DNA of 64,000 bases, from the NCBI RefSeq assembly GCF_001425235.1, contig NZ_LMEA01000012.1, forward strand, positions 437,818 through 501,817. Reading direction: 5' to 3'. A program made the position numbers and the translations under genes. Below are positions 51,672-59,695 of the stretch, piece by piece (the first letter of the stretch is position 1; every line of letters begins with the position of its first letter). Under the pieces are notes generated by a model that saw only the letters and a program-made list of their open reading frames with translations, was not told the origin of the DNA and searched no databases. The stretch is from Devosia sp. Root413D1 (GTDB lineage Bacteria > Pseudomonadota > Alphaproteobacteria > Rhizobiales > Devosiaceae).

Positions 51672-53009
51672 CTAAACCCCGCGCCGCTTGATCACATCGC
51701 GGTACCACAGCGCCGACGCCTTGGGCGTCCGTTGCATGGTGTCGAGGTCGACGTGGACGATGCCGAATTTCTGGGTGTAGGCGGCGGCCCATTCGTAGTT
51801 GTCGAGCAGCGACCAGAGGTAGTAGCCGCGCACGTCGGCCCCCTCGTCGATCGCCCTTGCGATCCATTCGAGGAAGGCCCCGACATAGGCGATGCGCTCA
51901 TCGTCCTGCAGTGGATCGGCCAAAGTCCTGCCGTCGGAAACGCCGTTCTCGGTAATGAAGATCGGGCGGTCGAAGCCGTAGTCGGCCTTGACCATCACGA
52001 TCGCGTCGTAGACGGCCTTGGGGTAGAACTCCATACCGTTATCGAGGAAGTTGCCGCCCGGGTGCCACTCGTCGGCGACCCACCATTTCGGGTTGTAGTG
52101 CTCGGCGCTGACCACGACGCGCGAGTAGACGTTGAGCCCGACATAGTCGATCGGCGTGGCGATCAGCTCGAGGTCGCCGGCCTCGATCTCGGGCATGGTG
52201 CCCTCGGCGGTCAGCCGCTGGGTGAGACGCTCGCTGTAGCCGCCGCCGAGCAACGGATCGAGGAAGAAACGGAAGCCGTTATCCTCGTCCTCTGCCGCCA
52301 GGGCCTTGTCCTCGGGTTTGTCGGTCGCCGGATGGCGCTGCCAGATATCGAGGACAATGCCGATCTCGCCCGGACTGCTGGCGGCGCGGAACGCTTCGAC
52401 GCCACGGCCATGCGCCAGCAGCGCATGGTGCATCGCCTGCCGGGCCGCCTTCTCGTCGGTGCGGCCAGGGGCGAAAGCGCCCATGCCGTACCCTACCCAG
52501 ATGGAGATCGGCTCGTTGAGCGTCGCCCAGCGACGGACGCGATCGCCATAGCTGTCGAACACCAGCGCCGCATAGTCGCCGAACCAGCCGACGACGTCGC
52601 GCGTCACCCAGCCGCCCCGATCCTCGAGCGCCTGCGGCAGGTCCCAGTGGTAGAGCGTGACATTGGGGGCGATGCCCTGCTCCAGCAGTTCATCGATCAA
52701 CCGCGAGTAGAAATCGATGCCGGCATGGTTCACCCGGCCGGTTCCCTCGGGCATCAGCCGCGACCAGCTGAGCGAGAAGCGATAGCTCTCGATGCCGAGC
52801 TCGCGCATCAGGGCGACATCCTCGCGAAAGCGCCGATAGTGCTCGACGCCGCGATTGCCGGAGACATCGCCTGCCACCTTGCCGGGGGTCTGGGTGAACG
52901 TGTCCCAGATCGAGGGACCCTTGCCATCCTCGTTCCAGGCGCCCTCGATCTGATAGGCGCTGGTGGCGACGCCAAAGGTGAAGTCCTTGGGCAGCAGAAT
53001 TTTGGGCAA
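51672..53009 (-). CDS. GH1 beta-glucosidase
   Basis: This 445-residue family 1 glycosidase hydrolyses beta-glucosides or beta-galactosides. The acid/base is Glu166 in TLNEP and the nucleophile is Glu354 in ITENG. The N-terminal FTFGVATSAYQIEG is the standard family signature. The start is taken as TTG 53009 (PKILLPKDF), which gives the normal family length and has AGGACGG upstream; no ATG fits. It is the last gene of the leftward operon with the GH42 enzyme and a binding protein, from which a repeat-bearing gap separates it. It is cytoplasmic. Confidence 0.93.
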   Translation of the reverse strand: MPKILLPKDFTFGVATSAYQIEGAWNEDGKGPSIWDTFTQTPGKVAGDVSGNRGVEHYRRFREDVALMRELGIESYRFSLSWSRLMPEGTGRVNHAGIDFYSRLIDELLEQGIAPNVTLYHWDLPQALEDRGGWVTRDVVGWFGDYAALVFDSYGDRVRRWATLNEPISIWVGYGMGAFAPGRTDEKAARQAMHHALLAHGRGVEAFRAASSPGEIGIVLDIWQRHPATDKPEDKALAAEDEDNGFRFFLDPLLGGGYSERLTQRLTAEGTMPEIEAGDLELIATPIDYVGLNVYSRVVVSAEHYNPKWWVADEWHPGGNFLDNGMEFYPKAVYDAIVMVKADYGFDRPIFITENGVSDGRTLADPLQDDERIAYVGAFLEWIARAIDEGADVRGYYLWSLLDNYEWAAAYTQKFGIVHVDLDTMQRTPKASALWYRDVIKRRGV

Positions 53010-53093
53010 AGCAGAACCGTCCTGTGAAACGGGAGGGGGAATGACTGAACTGAGGTGAGTGGGAGAACCGCGACGCTGGTGCGCGCGGACCCC

Positions 53094-53150
53094 CACCCCT
53101 GTCCCCTCCCCGCAAGGGGACGCGGTAGCGCCCTGAGGGGAGGGAGACGA
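53094..53150. repeat. C-rich palindromic repeat
   Basis: GTCCCC-TCCCCGCAA-GGGGAC (53101-53121) forms a hairpin, and CTGAGGGGAGGG follows as a further arm. It belongs to the CCCTCCCC family of the window and lies between the binding-protein and GH1 genes. Confidence 0.55.
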
Positions 53151-53180
53151 TGGAGCGGAAGCCCCGGTGTGTGTGCCGGC

Positions 53181-54485
53181 CTACTTCGCAGTGACGGTGA
53201 AGCCCTGCTCCGTCGCGTATTCGGCAATGCGCTTCTGCCAGGCGGCAAAACCTTCGGCGATGCTGGTCTTGCCGGAGATGGCCTGGCCGACGGTGTCCTT
53301 GTAGACGCTGCCGACATACGGCTGGAACGGCAGCCAGCTCCAGCCGACCACCGAGTTCTTGGCCGACTCGGCGAAGATCTGGCGCGCCTTCTGGCCGCCG
53401 AGATAGGCGATTTCCTCATCGAGGAATCCTGGGTCTTCCCAGGCAGCATTGGTGGTGGGCAGCAGGCCCTGGTCGTTCTTCAGCGAGGTGACGCCTTCCG
53501 GGCTGCTGTTCATCCACAGCGCGAACTCGACCGCCGCTTGTTTGTTGGCGCTCTGCTCGAGGATCACCGTGCCGGAGCCGCCGAACTGGCTGGTGCCGAC
53601 ATCGCCCTCGTTCCACACCGGCTGCGGCGCGACCCGCCACAGGCCTTCGTTCTGCGGCAGCACCCCGGTGAGCGCCTGGAGGCCCCAGGCCCCGACCACC
53701 CAGGTGGCCATCTGGCCGGCGCCCAACTGCTTGAACCAGGCATCCGAACCCATGACGGACTCGATCGTCAGCCCCTTGGCGTTGAGATCGGTCCAGTAGT
53801 CGGCCCACTGCCTGGCCTTGTCGGAGTTGAAATCGAGCGTCACGTTGGTGCCGCCCTCCAGGGTCCACGGCGCGGCACCGAGCTGCCACAGCCCCATATA
53901 GGCGGCGTCGACCAAAGCCGGATCGATGAAGGTGATGAAGTGCTCGGGGTTCTTGGCGTGGATCGCTTCGCCGGCGGCGGCGAACTCGGCCCAGGTGCGC
54001 GGCACCGCGACGCCGGCTTCATCGAATACATCCTTGCGGTAATACATCACGCCCGGACCAAAATCCTGCGGGATGCCGTAGATGCCGCCATTGATGTCGA
54101 CCAGCCCGACCACGCCGGGCAGGAACAGCTCGCGCACGCTCTCGCCGCCATGCTTGGTGACATCGGCGAGCGCGCCGGTGAGAGCGAAGTTGGGGATCGC
54201 GTCATAGGTCATGTGGGCGACGTCGGGGCCGCCGGAGCCGGCGTCCACGGCGTTCTGGATCTTGGTGTACTGGTCGGCGCCGACGCCGACATTTTCCACC
54301 TTCACCTTGATGTTGGGGTGACCAGCCTCGAACAGGTCGACGGTCTTCTGGATGTCGGGCAGCCAGGTCCAGAAGGTAATCTGGACCGGCTCCTGGGCGT
54401 TGGCGGCGCCGGCGAACAGGGCCGCTGCCGCGATCCCGGCGGCGAGGGCAGCCCGGATAAGGCTGCCGGTTTTCAATCCGATCAT
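53181..54485 (-). CDS. Extracellular sugar-binding protein (CUT1 importer)
   Basis: This 434-residue periplasmic binding protein has a signal peptide (LIRAALAAGIAAAALFAGAANA) and the family start VQITFWTWLPDIQKTVDLFEAGHPN. The late motif GTSQFGGSGTVILEQSANKQAAVEFALWM is also typical. The ATG at 54485 follows GGGAGAAG. Unlike the other importer operons, the gene lies after its permeases. The permease next to it is broken, so this binding protein may lack a working channel. The flanking GH42 and GH1 enzymes suggest a beta-galactoside or beta-glucoside ligand. Confidence 0.93.
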   Translation of the reverse strand: MIGLKTGSLIRAALAAGIAAAALFAGAANAQEPVQITFWTWLPDIQKTVDLFEAGHPNIKVKVENVGVGADQYTKIQNAVDAGSGGPDVAHMTYDAIPNFALTGALADVTKHGGESVRELFLPGVVGLVDINGGIYGIPQDFGPGVMYYRKDVFDEAGVAVPRTWAEFAAAGEAIHAKNPEHFITFIDPALVDAAYMGLWQLGAAPWTLEGGTNVTLDFNSDKARQWADYWTDLNAKGLTIESVMGSDAWFKQLGAGQMATWVVGAWGLQALTGVLPQNEGLWRVAPQPVWNEGDVGTSQFGGSGTVILEQSANKQAAVEFALWMNSSPEGVTSLKNDQGLLPTTNAAWEDPGFLDEEIAYLGGQKARQIFAESAKNSVVGWSWLPFQPYVGSVYKDTVGQAISGKTSIAEGFAAWQKRIAEYATEQGFTVTAK

Positions 54486-54559
54486 AATGACTTCTCCCTT
54501 TGTCATTGTTGTCGTCGTTGGCGCCCCGCGCCGGATGGCGCGGGGGATTGGAAGCGCGC

Positions 54560-55259
54560 TCATTGCTTGACCCCGCCGGCGGCGATGCCGGACTGCCAAT
54601 GGCGCTGCAGGAACAGGAAGGCGACGATCAGCGGCAGCACCGCGAGGAGCGAGCCGGTGATCACCAGCGGATAGAGCGGCTGCGATAGATTGACCCCGCC
54701 GGCATTGGCGAGCTTGTTCCACAGGCTCAACCCCACGGTCCGGCACCGCGTCCTGGGCGTAGACCAGCATCAGGAACAGCCCGAAGGGGCTGGCCAGCGC
54801 CGGGATGATCACCGCCAGCTCGGTGTTGATCAGGCCCCACTGGCTGAACAGCATGTAGGTGGGGACGGCGAGCGCCGTACCCGGCACGGCGCTGGCGCCG
54901 AGCACCGCCATCAGCACGCCGCGGCGGCCGTGGAAATCGAACTTCGCCAGCGCGTAGCCGCCCATCGCGGCGATCACCGCGGCGCCGCCGGCCCCGACTA
55001 CGGCGTAAAGAACGGTGTTGCCGAACCAGCGCAGGAAAATGCCGTCCTGGAAGGCGAAGAGGCTCTGGATATTGTCGAACAGCGCAAAGCTCGGCGCGAA
55101 GGCGAGGCCGAAAGTGGCGAACAGATCGACATTGGACTTGGTGGCGTTCACCAGCAGCCAGCAGAGCGGCAGCATGAAATAGGCGAGCAGCATCCACATG
55201 ACGATGCTCAGCACCACGGACTTGCGCGGCTTGAGGCCGGTGTTCTCGCTCGTCGCCAT
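54560..55259 (-). pseudogene. Broken CUT1 permease (MalG-type) with internal deletion
   Basis: The reading frame starts MATSENTGLKPRKSVVLSIVMWMLLAYFMLPLCWLL and is a normal MalG-type permease up to VYAQDAVPD. It then changes frame near 54738. In another frame the expected C-terminus resumes as VGLSLWNKLANAGGVNL and ends WQSGIAAGGVKQ at a TGA whose complement is 54560-54562. About 55-60 residues normally found between these parts are missing, including the whole EAA loop that contacts the ATPase. The gap and the frame change together point to a deletion of roughly 170 bp. The start overlaps the previous permease stop by one base. An assembly collapse is an alternative. Confidence 0.85.
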
Positions 55260-56167
55260 CAGATCAGCCGATCCCGGCGGGCGATGCCGAGTTGCACGAC
55301 ATAGGCGATGGCGACGGTGAAGCCGCCGAGGATCACGGCGATGGCCGCGGCATAGTTGGTCTGGCTGCCGGTGAAGGCCAGGTTGTAGGCATAGAGGTTG
55401 GGCGTCCAGTTGGTGGTGATGACGCTGGGCCGCACCGCCTGCAGGATGCTCGGCTCGTTGAAGAGCTGCAGGCTGCCGATCACCGAAAAGATCAGCGCCA
55501 GGGTCAGTGCGCGACGGAGCGCCGGCAGCTTGATCGAGAAGGCCTTGCGCCACTCGCCGGCGCCGTCGATATCGGCGGCCTCGTAGACCTCGGTCGGCAC
55601 GGCGCGCAAAGCGGCGTAAAAGATCAGCATGTTGTAGCCGACGAACGACCAGGTCACGACATTGCCGACGCTGCCCAGCATCAGCCCGGGGCCGAGGAAA
55701 TCCGGCGCCGTCGCGCCGAAAAAGCCGAACACCTGGCCGGCGAGGCCGAACTGGCCGCCGAAGATGTAGCCCCACATCAGCGCCGCAACCACCGCCGGCA
55801 CGGCATAGGGGAGGAACAGCCCGATGCGGACAATACGGCTGCCGGCGAGGCGGCCACTGTCGATGGCCAGCGCCACGAACATGGCAACCGCCAGCATGAT
55901 CGGCACCTGCAGGAAGAAGAACAGCAGCACCCGCAGCACGCCGTCATGCAGCAGCGCATCGCCGAAGGCGCGCACATAATTGCCGAGCCCGACGAACACC
56001 GTGCCGCCGACCATTTGCTTCCTGAAAAAGCTGATGACGATGGCGTAGCCGAGCGGGATCACCACGCTGATCGCGAACACCGCGATGAACGGCGCGAGAA
56101 AGAGATAGGCGGTGACCGAAGCGCGCGCTTTGGCTTTGGGGCGGTGGAGGGTGGTGGGGGCGGTCAA
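55259..56167 (-). CDS. CUT1 sugar ABC transporter permease, MalF-type
   Basis: This permease of about 302 residues has a first helix at VTAYLFLAPFIAVFAISVVIPLGY. Its EAA loop is EVYEAADIDGAGEWRKAFSIKLP and the tail is QLGIARRDRLI. The start is uncertain: the frame is open through the upstream repeat, and TTG 56167 (LTAPTTLHRPKAKA) is the best position by family length but has only a weak ribosome site. GTG 56176 is another option. It precedes the broken partner permease, so the importer may be inactive unless another permease substitutes. Confidence 0.88.
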   Translation of the reverse strand: MTAPTTLHRPKAKARASVTAYLFLAPFIAVFAISVVIPLGYAIVISFFRKQMVGGTVFVGLGNYVRAFGDALLHDGVLRVLLFFFLQVPIMLAVAMFVALAIDSGRLAGSRIVRIGLFLPYAVPAVVAALMWGYIFGGQFGLAGQVFGFFGATAPDFLGPGLMLGSVGNVVTWSFVGYNMLIFYAALRAVPTEVYEAADIDGAGEWRKAFSIKLPALRRALTLALIFSVIGSLQLFNEPSILQAVRPSVITTNWTPNLYAYNLAFTGSQTNYAAAIAVILGGFTVAIAYVVQLGIARRDRLI

Positions 56168-56213
56168 TCTTGCCACCCGTCCATGCTGAACTCGCCAGCT
56201 CGCGGGCTCCCGC

Positions 56214-56327
56214 CCCCCTCCCCAACCCTCCCCGCAAGGGGGAGGGTGCAGGGCGGCGAACTTGGCGAGGTTGTGCCCCACACACCGGCGGGCACCCTCC
56301 CCCTTGCGGGGAGGGTTGGGGAGGGGG
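56214..56327. repeat. 36-bp perfect inverted repeat, C-rich family
   Basis: Arms 56214-56249 and 56292-56327 are perfect 36-bp inverted copies, each built from CCCTCCCC-GCAA-GGGGGAGGG with extensions. It lies between the GH42 gene and the permease that follows it in the operon. It is the longest member of the family in the window. Confidence 0.8.
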
Positions 56328-56369
56328 GTGCCAAGCACTCCGAACCCTTGGCAGGGAGGAACACCGCCC

Positions 56370-58466
56370 TCATCGCCCTGCCCCGCGCTCGCGCAGCACG
56401 CGCACGTCCCAGGGCCCGAGTTCCAACAGCTCGACCGGCGCGCCGCTCAGTACGTCCTCCACCGGCATCGGGGGTGCGACGCTCCGAGCCTCCCAGCCGA
56501 AATTGTGCACGAACCACAGCCGCTCGCCCGCGGCATTGGTGGCGCCGTGGACGGTCAGCGCGCCGGGGACGAGCTGGTCGGCCCAGGGGTGATCCGGCGC
56601 CAGCCATCGCGCCAGCGACTCGGCGAGGTCGAGGTCGGGGAAGCTGCCGAGATAAGTGACGCGGCCGGCGCCGTGCCGGTGCGTAGTGGCGGCGGGCCAG
56701 CGGCCGAAATGCGGATGCTGATAGCTGGCGAGCACCGTTGCACCATCGGGGATCAGGCCTTCGACAAGGCCTTCGGCGGCGCCCGAGATGTCGCCGCTGA
56801 CGGCGACCGGCTGCACCAGGTTGCTGAACTCGTCGTACCAGGCGCCGGCGGCGGCAGCGAGGCCGGCTGGCTGCCGGTCGAGTTTCGGCCGGCCGATCTC
56901 GTCGGCATAGCCGGTGCGGATACCGAGGACGAGATGACCGCCCGCCGCGGCATAGGCGGTCAAATTGGCGATCAGCGCGTCGGAGGCGAGATAGAGCGCC
57001 GGCACCACGAGCACCGGCAGTTCGGCCGCGAGTATCGTGGGATCGGTGATCTCGAAATCGGCAGCGTGCATCACCCGGACCTGATGGCCGGCGCGGTTCA
57101 GCCCGCCATAGAAGCGATAGACGATGCGCTCATAGGCGGCGCGATCCGGCGGCCCCTGTTTCTCGGGTTTGACGCCCGGGTCCTGCATCGGCGGGTGGTA
57201 TTCGAAGGCCCAGCGGGTGGGCATCGAGAACAACAGCCCGGTCGTCGCGTCGGGCACGAGGCCTTCGACCGCCTGCCCTGCCCGCTGGATCTCGCGGCCA
57301 AGCGCTGCAATCTGCTCGTAAACCCGGCCGGGCACGAAGCTATGCGGCAGCACGCCGCCCCAGAATGTCTCCCAGGAGCCGTGCATGGTATGCCAGTGCC
57401 AATATTCGACGGCGCGGGCGCCGCGGGCGATCATCGCCCAGGCGACCTGCCGCCACTGGCCATCGAAGGCAGGATAGTTGAACCAGGGAAAACCGACGCT
57501 GGTGGCATTGGTCTCGGTGACCATGAAGCGCTGCTGGCCGATGGCCCAGGTGCGATCGGAAATGAAGAACGGCGCCCAGCTGCCGGACGGCGGGAAGGCG
57601 TAGTCGCCGACGATGTCGGGACCGAGCTGGTCCTGGGTGGCGAGGTACTGGTTGGAGGCGATGACGTCACCGGTGGCGCCGATGGCGCGGTCATCGACCG
57701 CAGGCCGCATCGGGTCGATGCAGGTGGTGATGAACTGGTCGGGCGTGGCGTATTCGCGGACGATCGCCGTCTGCCAGGCGATGTACTCGGTGGTCAGTTC
57801 AGCCTGATAGCGCCGCCAGGCCAGATCGTATTGCGGCACGTGGTTGCCGTCGGGCACCCACAGCTCGTCGATATCGTTCAGCCGGTGTGCCCAATGGGTG
57901 AGGTTCCAGGCCTGGTTGATGGCCTCGACGCCATTGTACTTTTCGAGCAGCCAGCGTTTGAAGCCGGAGAAGACATGGGTGTTGTGCGGCACCTGCTGGC
58001 CGGGCTCGTTGTCGACCTGGAAGCCGACTACGGCCGGGTGGGCAGCATAGCGGCCGACCACGGCGCGGATGATGCGCTCGGCATAGTGGCGGAATACCGG
58101 ATGCGAGCAATCGGTCTCCTGCCGGGCGCCCCATGGCACGCGCACGCCAGTCTTCTGTTCCGCCGCGATCTCGGGGTGCTTGAGCATCAGCCAGGGCGGC
58201 ACGGCGTAGGTCGGGGTGCCGAGCACCACCGAGATGCCATGCGCGTGGGCGCCATCGAGCACCGGCTGCAGCCACTCGAGCTCGAACTCGCCTTCGCGCG
58301 GTTCCCAGGTGCTCCACACCGACTCGCCGACGCGGATCAGGTTGAAGCCGGCTTCCCGCATCAGGCGGAAATCCTCGGCCAGGCGCTCGACCGGCTGGTA
58401 CTCCGGGTAATAGGCGGCGCCAAACAGGATGCGGTCCCCGATCCGGAGCCCTGACTTCGATTCCAC
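56370..58466 (-). CDS. GH42 beta-galactosidase
   Basis: This 698-residue enzyme is a family 42 beta-galactosidase. It has the family start FGAAYYPEYQP, acid/base Glu154 in FQVDNEPGQQ and nucleophile Glu318 in FMVTETNA, plus the trimerisation-domain type continuation after YWHWHTMHGSWETFWGG. The start is a GTG with GAGGGAG directly upstream. There is no signal peptide. It is the first gene of the leftward operon with an importer and a GH1 enzyme, and it is divergent from a LacI gene. The 20-bp palindrome in between is likely the operator. Substrates of GH42 range from lactose to galacto-oligosaccharides and arabinosides. Confidence 0.94.
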   Translation of the reverse strand: MESKSGLRIGDRILFGAAYYPEYQPVERLAEDFRLMREAGFNLIRVGESVWSTWEPREGEFELEWLQPVLDGAHAHGISVVLGTPTYAVPPWLMLKHPEIAAEQKTGVRVPWGARQETDCSHPVFRHYAERIIRAVVGRYAAHPAVVGFQVDNEPGQQVPHNTHVFSGFKRWLLEKYNGVEAINQAWNLTHWAHRLNDIDELWVPDGNHVPQYDLAWRRYQAELTTEYIAWQTAIVREYATPDQFITTCIDPMRPAVDDRAIGATGDVIASNQYLATQDQLGPDIVGDYAFPPSGSWAPFFISDRTWAIGQQRFMVTETNATSVGFPWFNYPAFDGQWRQVAWAMIARGARAVEYWHWHTMHGSWETFWGGVLPHSFVPGRVYEQIAALGREIQRAGQAVEGLVPDATTGLLFSMPTRWAFEYHPPMQDPGVKPEKQGPPDRAAYERIVYRFYGGLNRAGHQVRVMHAADFEITDPTILAAELPVLVVPALYLASDALIANLTAYAAAGGHLVLGIRTGYADEIGRPKLDRQPAGLAAAAGAWYDEFSNLVQPVAVSGDISGAAEGLVEGLIPDGATVLASYQHPHFGRWPAATTHRHGAGRVTYLGSFPDLDLAESLARWLAPDHPWADQLVPGALTVHGATNAAGERLWFVHNFGWEARSVAPPMPVEDVLSGAPVELLELGPWDVRVLRERGAGR

Positions 58467-58511
58467 GCCTCACTCCCTCGTGGAGACGCGGTTGGTCGCG
58501 CCATTGGGGCA

Positions 58512-58531
58512 AATTGTTTGCGCAAACAATT
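58512..58531. promoter_or_regulatory. Palindrome AATTGTTTGCGCAAACAATT, candidate LacI operator
   Basis: This perfect 20-bp palindrome has the central CG-type symmetry of LacI-family operators. It lies 46 bp upstream of the GH42 start and between the two divergent genes. Confidence 0.75.
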
Positions 58532-58634
58532 CTGATGTCAATACGACTCGCGGACGATCGCGATAAGGACAGTCATCATGTCGTTTCCGCTGGTGATGCT
58601 GGATGTCCGGCTTGCGTCAGCATGGCGGCGTGCA

Positions 58635-58653
58635 TATTGTTTGCGATAACGAA
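58635..58653 (+). promoter_or_regulatory. Second, degenerate LacI-type site
   Basis: ATTGTTTGCGATAACGA matches the left half and centre of the palindrome at 58512, with a weaker right half. It lies just upstream of the LacI start and would allow autoregulation or looping with the strong site about 120 bp away. Confidence 0.55.
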
Positions 58654-58662
58654 AGGCAGCCG

Positions 58663-59682
58663 ATGGCACGACCGGACAGCAAGGCGCGCGCGCCGACAAT
58701 GATGGATGTGGCGCGGCTGGCGCGAGTCTCACCGCAGACGGTGTCGCGGGTGCTGAACGACTACGCCTTCATCAAGGCCGACACGCGGCAGCGGGTGCTG
58801 CAGGCGATCGACAGCCTCGACTACCGGCCCAATATCGCGGCGCGGACCCTCGCCACCAGCCGGTCGCGCACCATCGGCGTGGTGGCTACCGATTACCTGA
58901 GCTTCGGGCCAGCCAGCGCGCTGTGGGCAGTCGAGCAGGCGGCCCGGGAAGCGGGTTACGCGGTGTCGATCGTCAGCCTGCCCGAGTCCAACTACCGCAC
59001 CATTTCGGACGCACTGCAGCGGCTCGCCAGCCAGGCGGTCGAGGGCATCGTAATGATTGCGCCGCAGGACGTCTCGGCCAGCGCGGCGTTCATGTCGTTC
59101 GACAATGTGCCCGTGGTGACGCTCAGCTCGGTCGATACCGGCGAGCACACCTCGATCATGACCGACTCGGTGGAAGGCTCGCGCCTTGCTACCCGGCACC
59201 TGATCGAACTCGGACACACCGCGATCGCGCATGTCGCCGGCCCTGCGGGGTTCACGGTCTCGGACTCGCGCATCCATGGTTGGCGCAAGGCGCTGGGCGA
59301 AGCGGGCCTCGTGGCGGTGGAGCCGGTGGTGGGGGATTGGTCGGCGGCGAGCGGCTATCGCGCGGGCCTCAAGGTCGCTGCCAATCGCGAGTTCACCGCG
59401 GCCTACGTCGCCAATGACCGGATGGCGCAGGGGGTGCTGCTGGCACTGCACGAGAGCGGTCGACGGGTCCCCGAGGAGTTCAGTGTGGTCGGCTTCGACG
59501 ACGTGCCGGAGGCCGCTTACTTCATCCCGCCGCTCACCACCATGCGGCAGGATTTCGCCGCGCTGGGCCGGCGCTGCATCGAGGCGGTGCTGGTCCGCAT
59601 CAACGGCGAGCCGCCGCTCGAGGCAGACCCGTTGCTGCCGGTGCTGGTGGTGCGCGCCAGCACGGCGCGAGCGCCTGGCTGA
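58663..59682 (+). CDS. LacI-family transcriptional regulator
   Basis: This 339-residue repressor has the helix-turn-helix TMMDVARLARVSPQTVSRVLNDY, a hinge (YRPNIAARTLATSRSRTIGVV) and a sugar-sensor domain ending PPLTTMRQDFAALGRRCIEAVL. The ATG at 58663 has GAAAGG upstream. It is divergent from the GH42/importer/GH1 operon, and the two sites at 58512 and 58635 fit a LacI dimer. It probably represses that operon in the absence of a galactoside or glucoside. Confidence 0.93.
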   Translation: MARPDSKARAPTMMDVARLARVSPQTVSRVLNDYAFIKADTRQRVLQAIDSLDYRPNIAARTLATSRSRTIGVVATDYLSFGPASALWAVEQAAREAGYAVSIVSLPESNYRTISDALQRLASQAVEGIVMIAPQDVSASAAFMSFDNVPVVTLSSVDTGEHTSIMTDSVEGSRLATRHLIELGHTAIAHVAGPAGFTVSDSRIHGWRKALGEAGLVAVEPVVGDWSAASGYRAGLKVAANREFTAAYVANDRMAQGVLLALHESGRRVPEEFSVVGFDDVPEAAYFIPPLTTMRQDFAALGRRCIEAVLVRINGEPPLEADPLLPVLVVRASTARAPG

Positions 59683-59695
59683 GCCGGTTACCTGG

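Noticed and set aside
53181-55775. An 864-codon open frame spanning binding protein and permeases
   Set aside because: It joins parts of three genes in one frame by chance. Only the binding-protein segment and the N-terminal two thirds of the broken permease are real in this frame.
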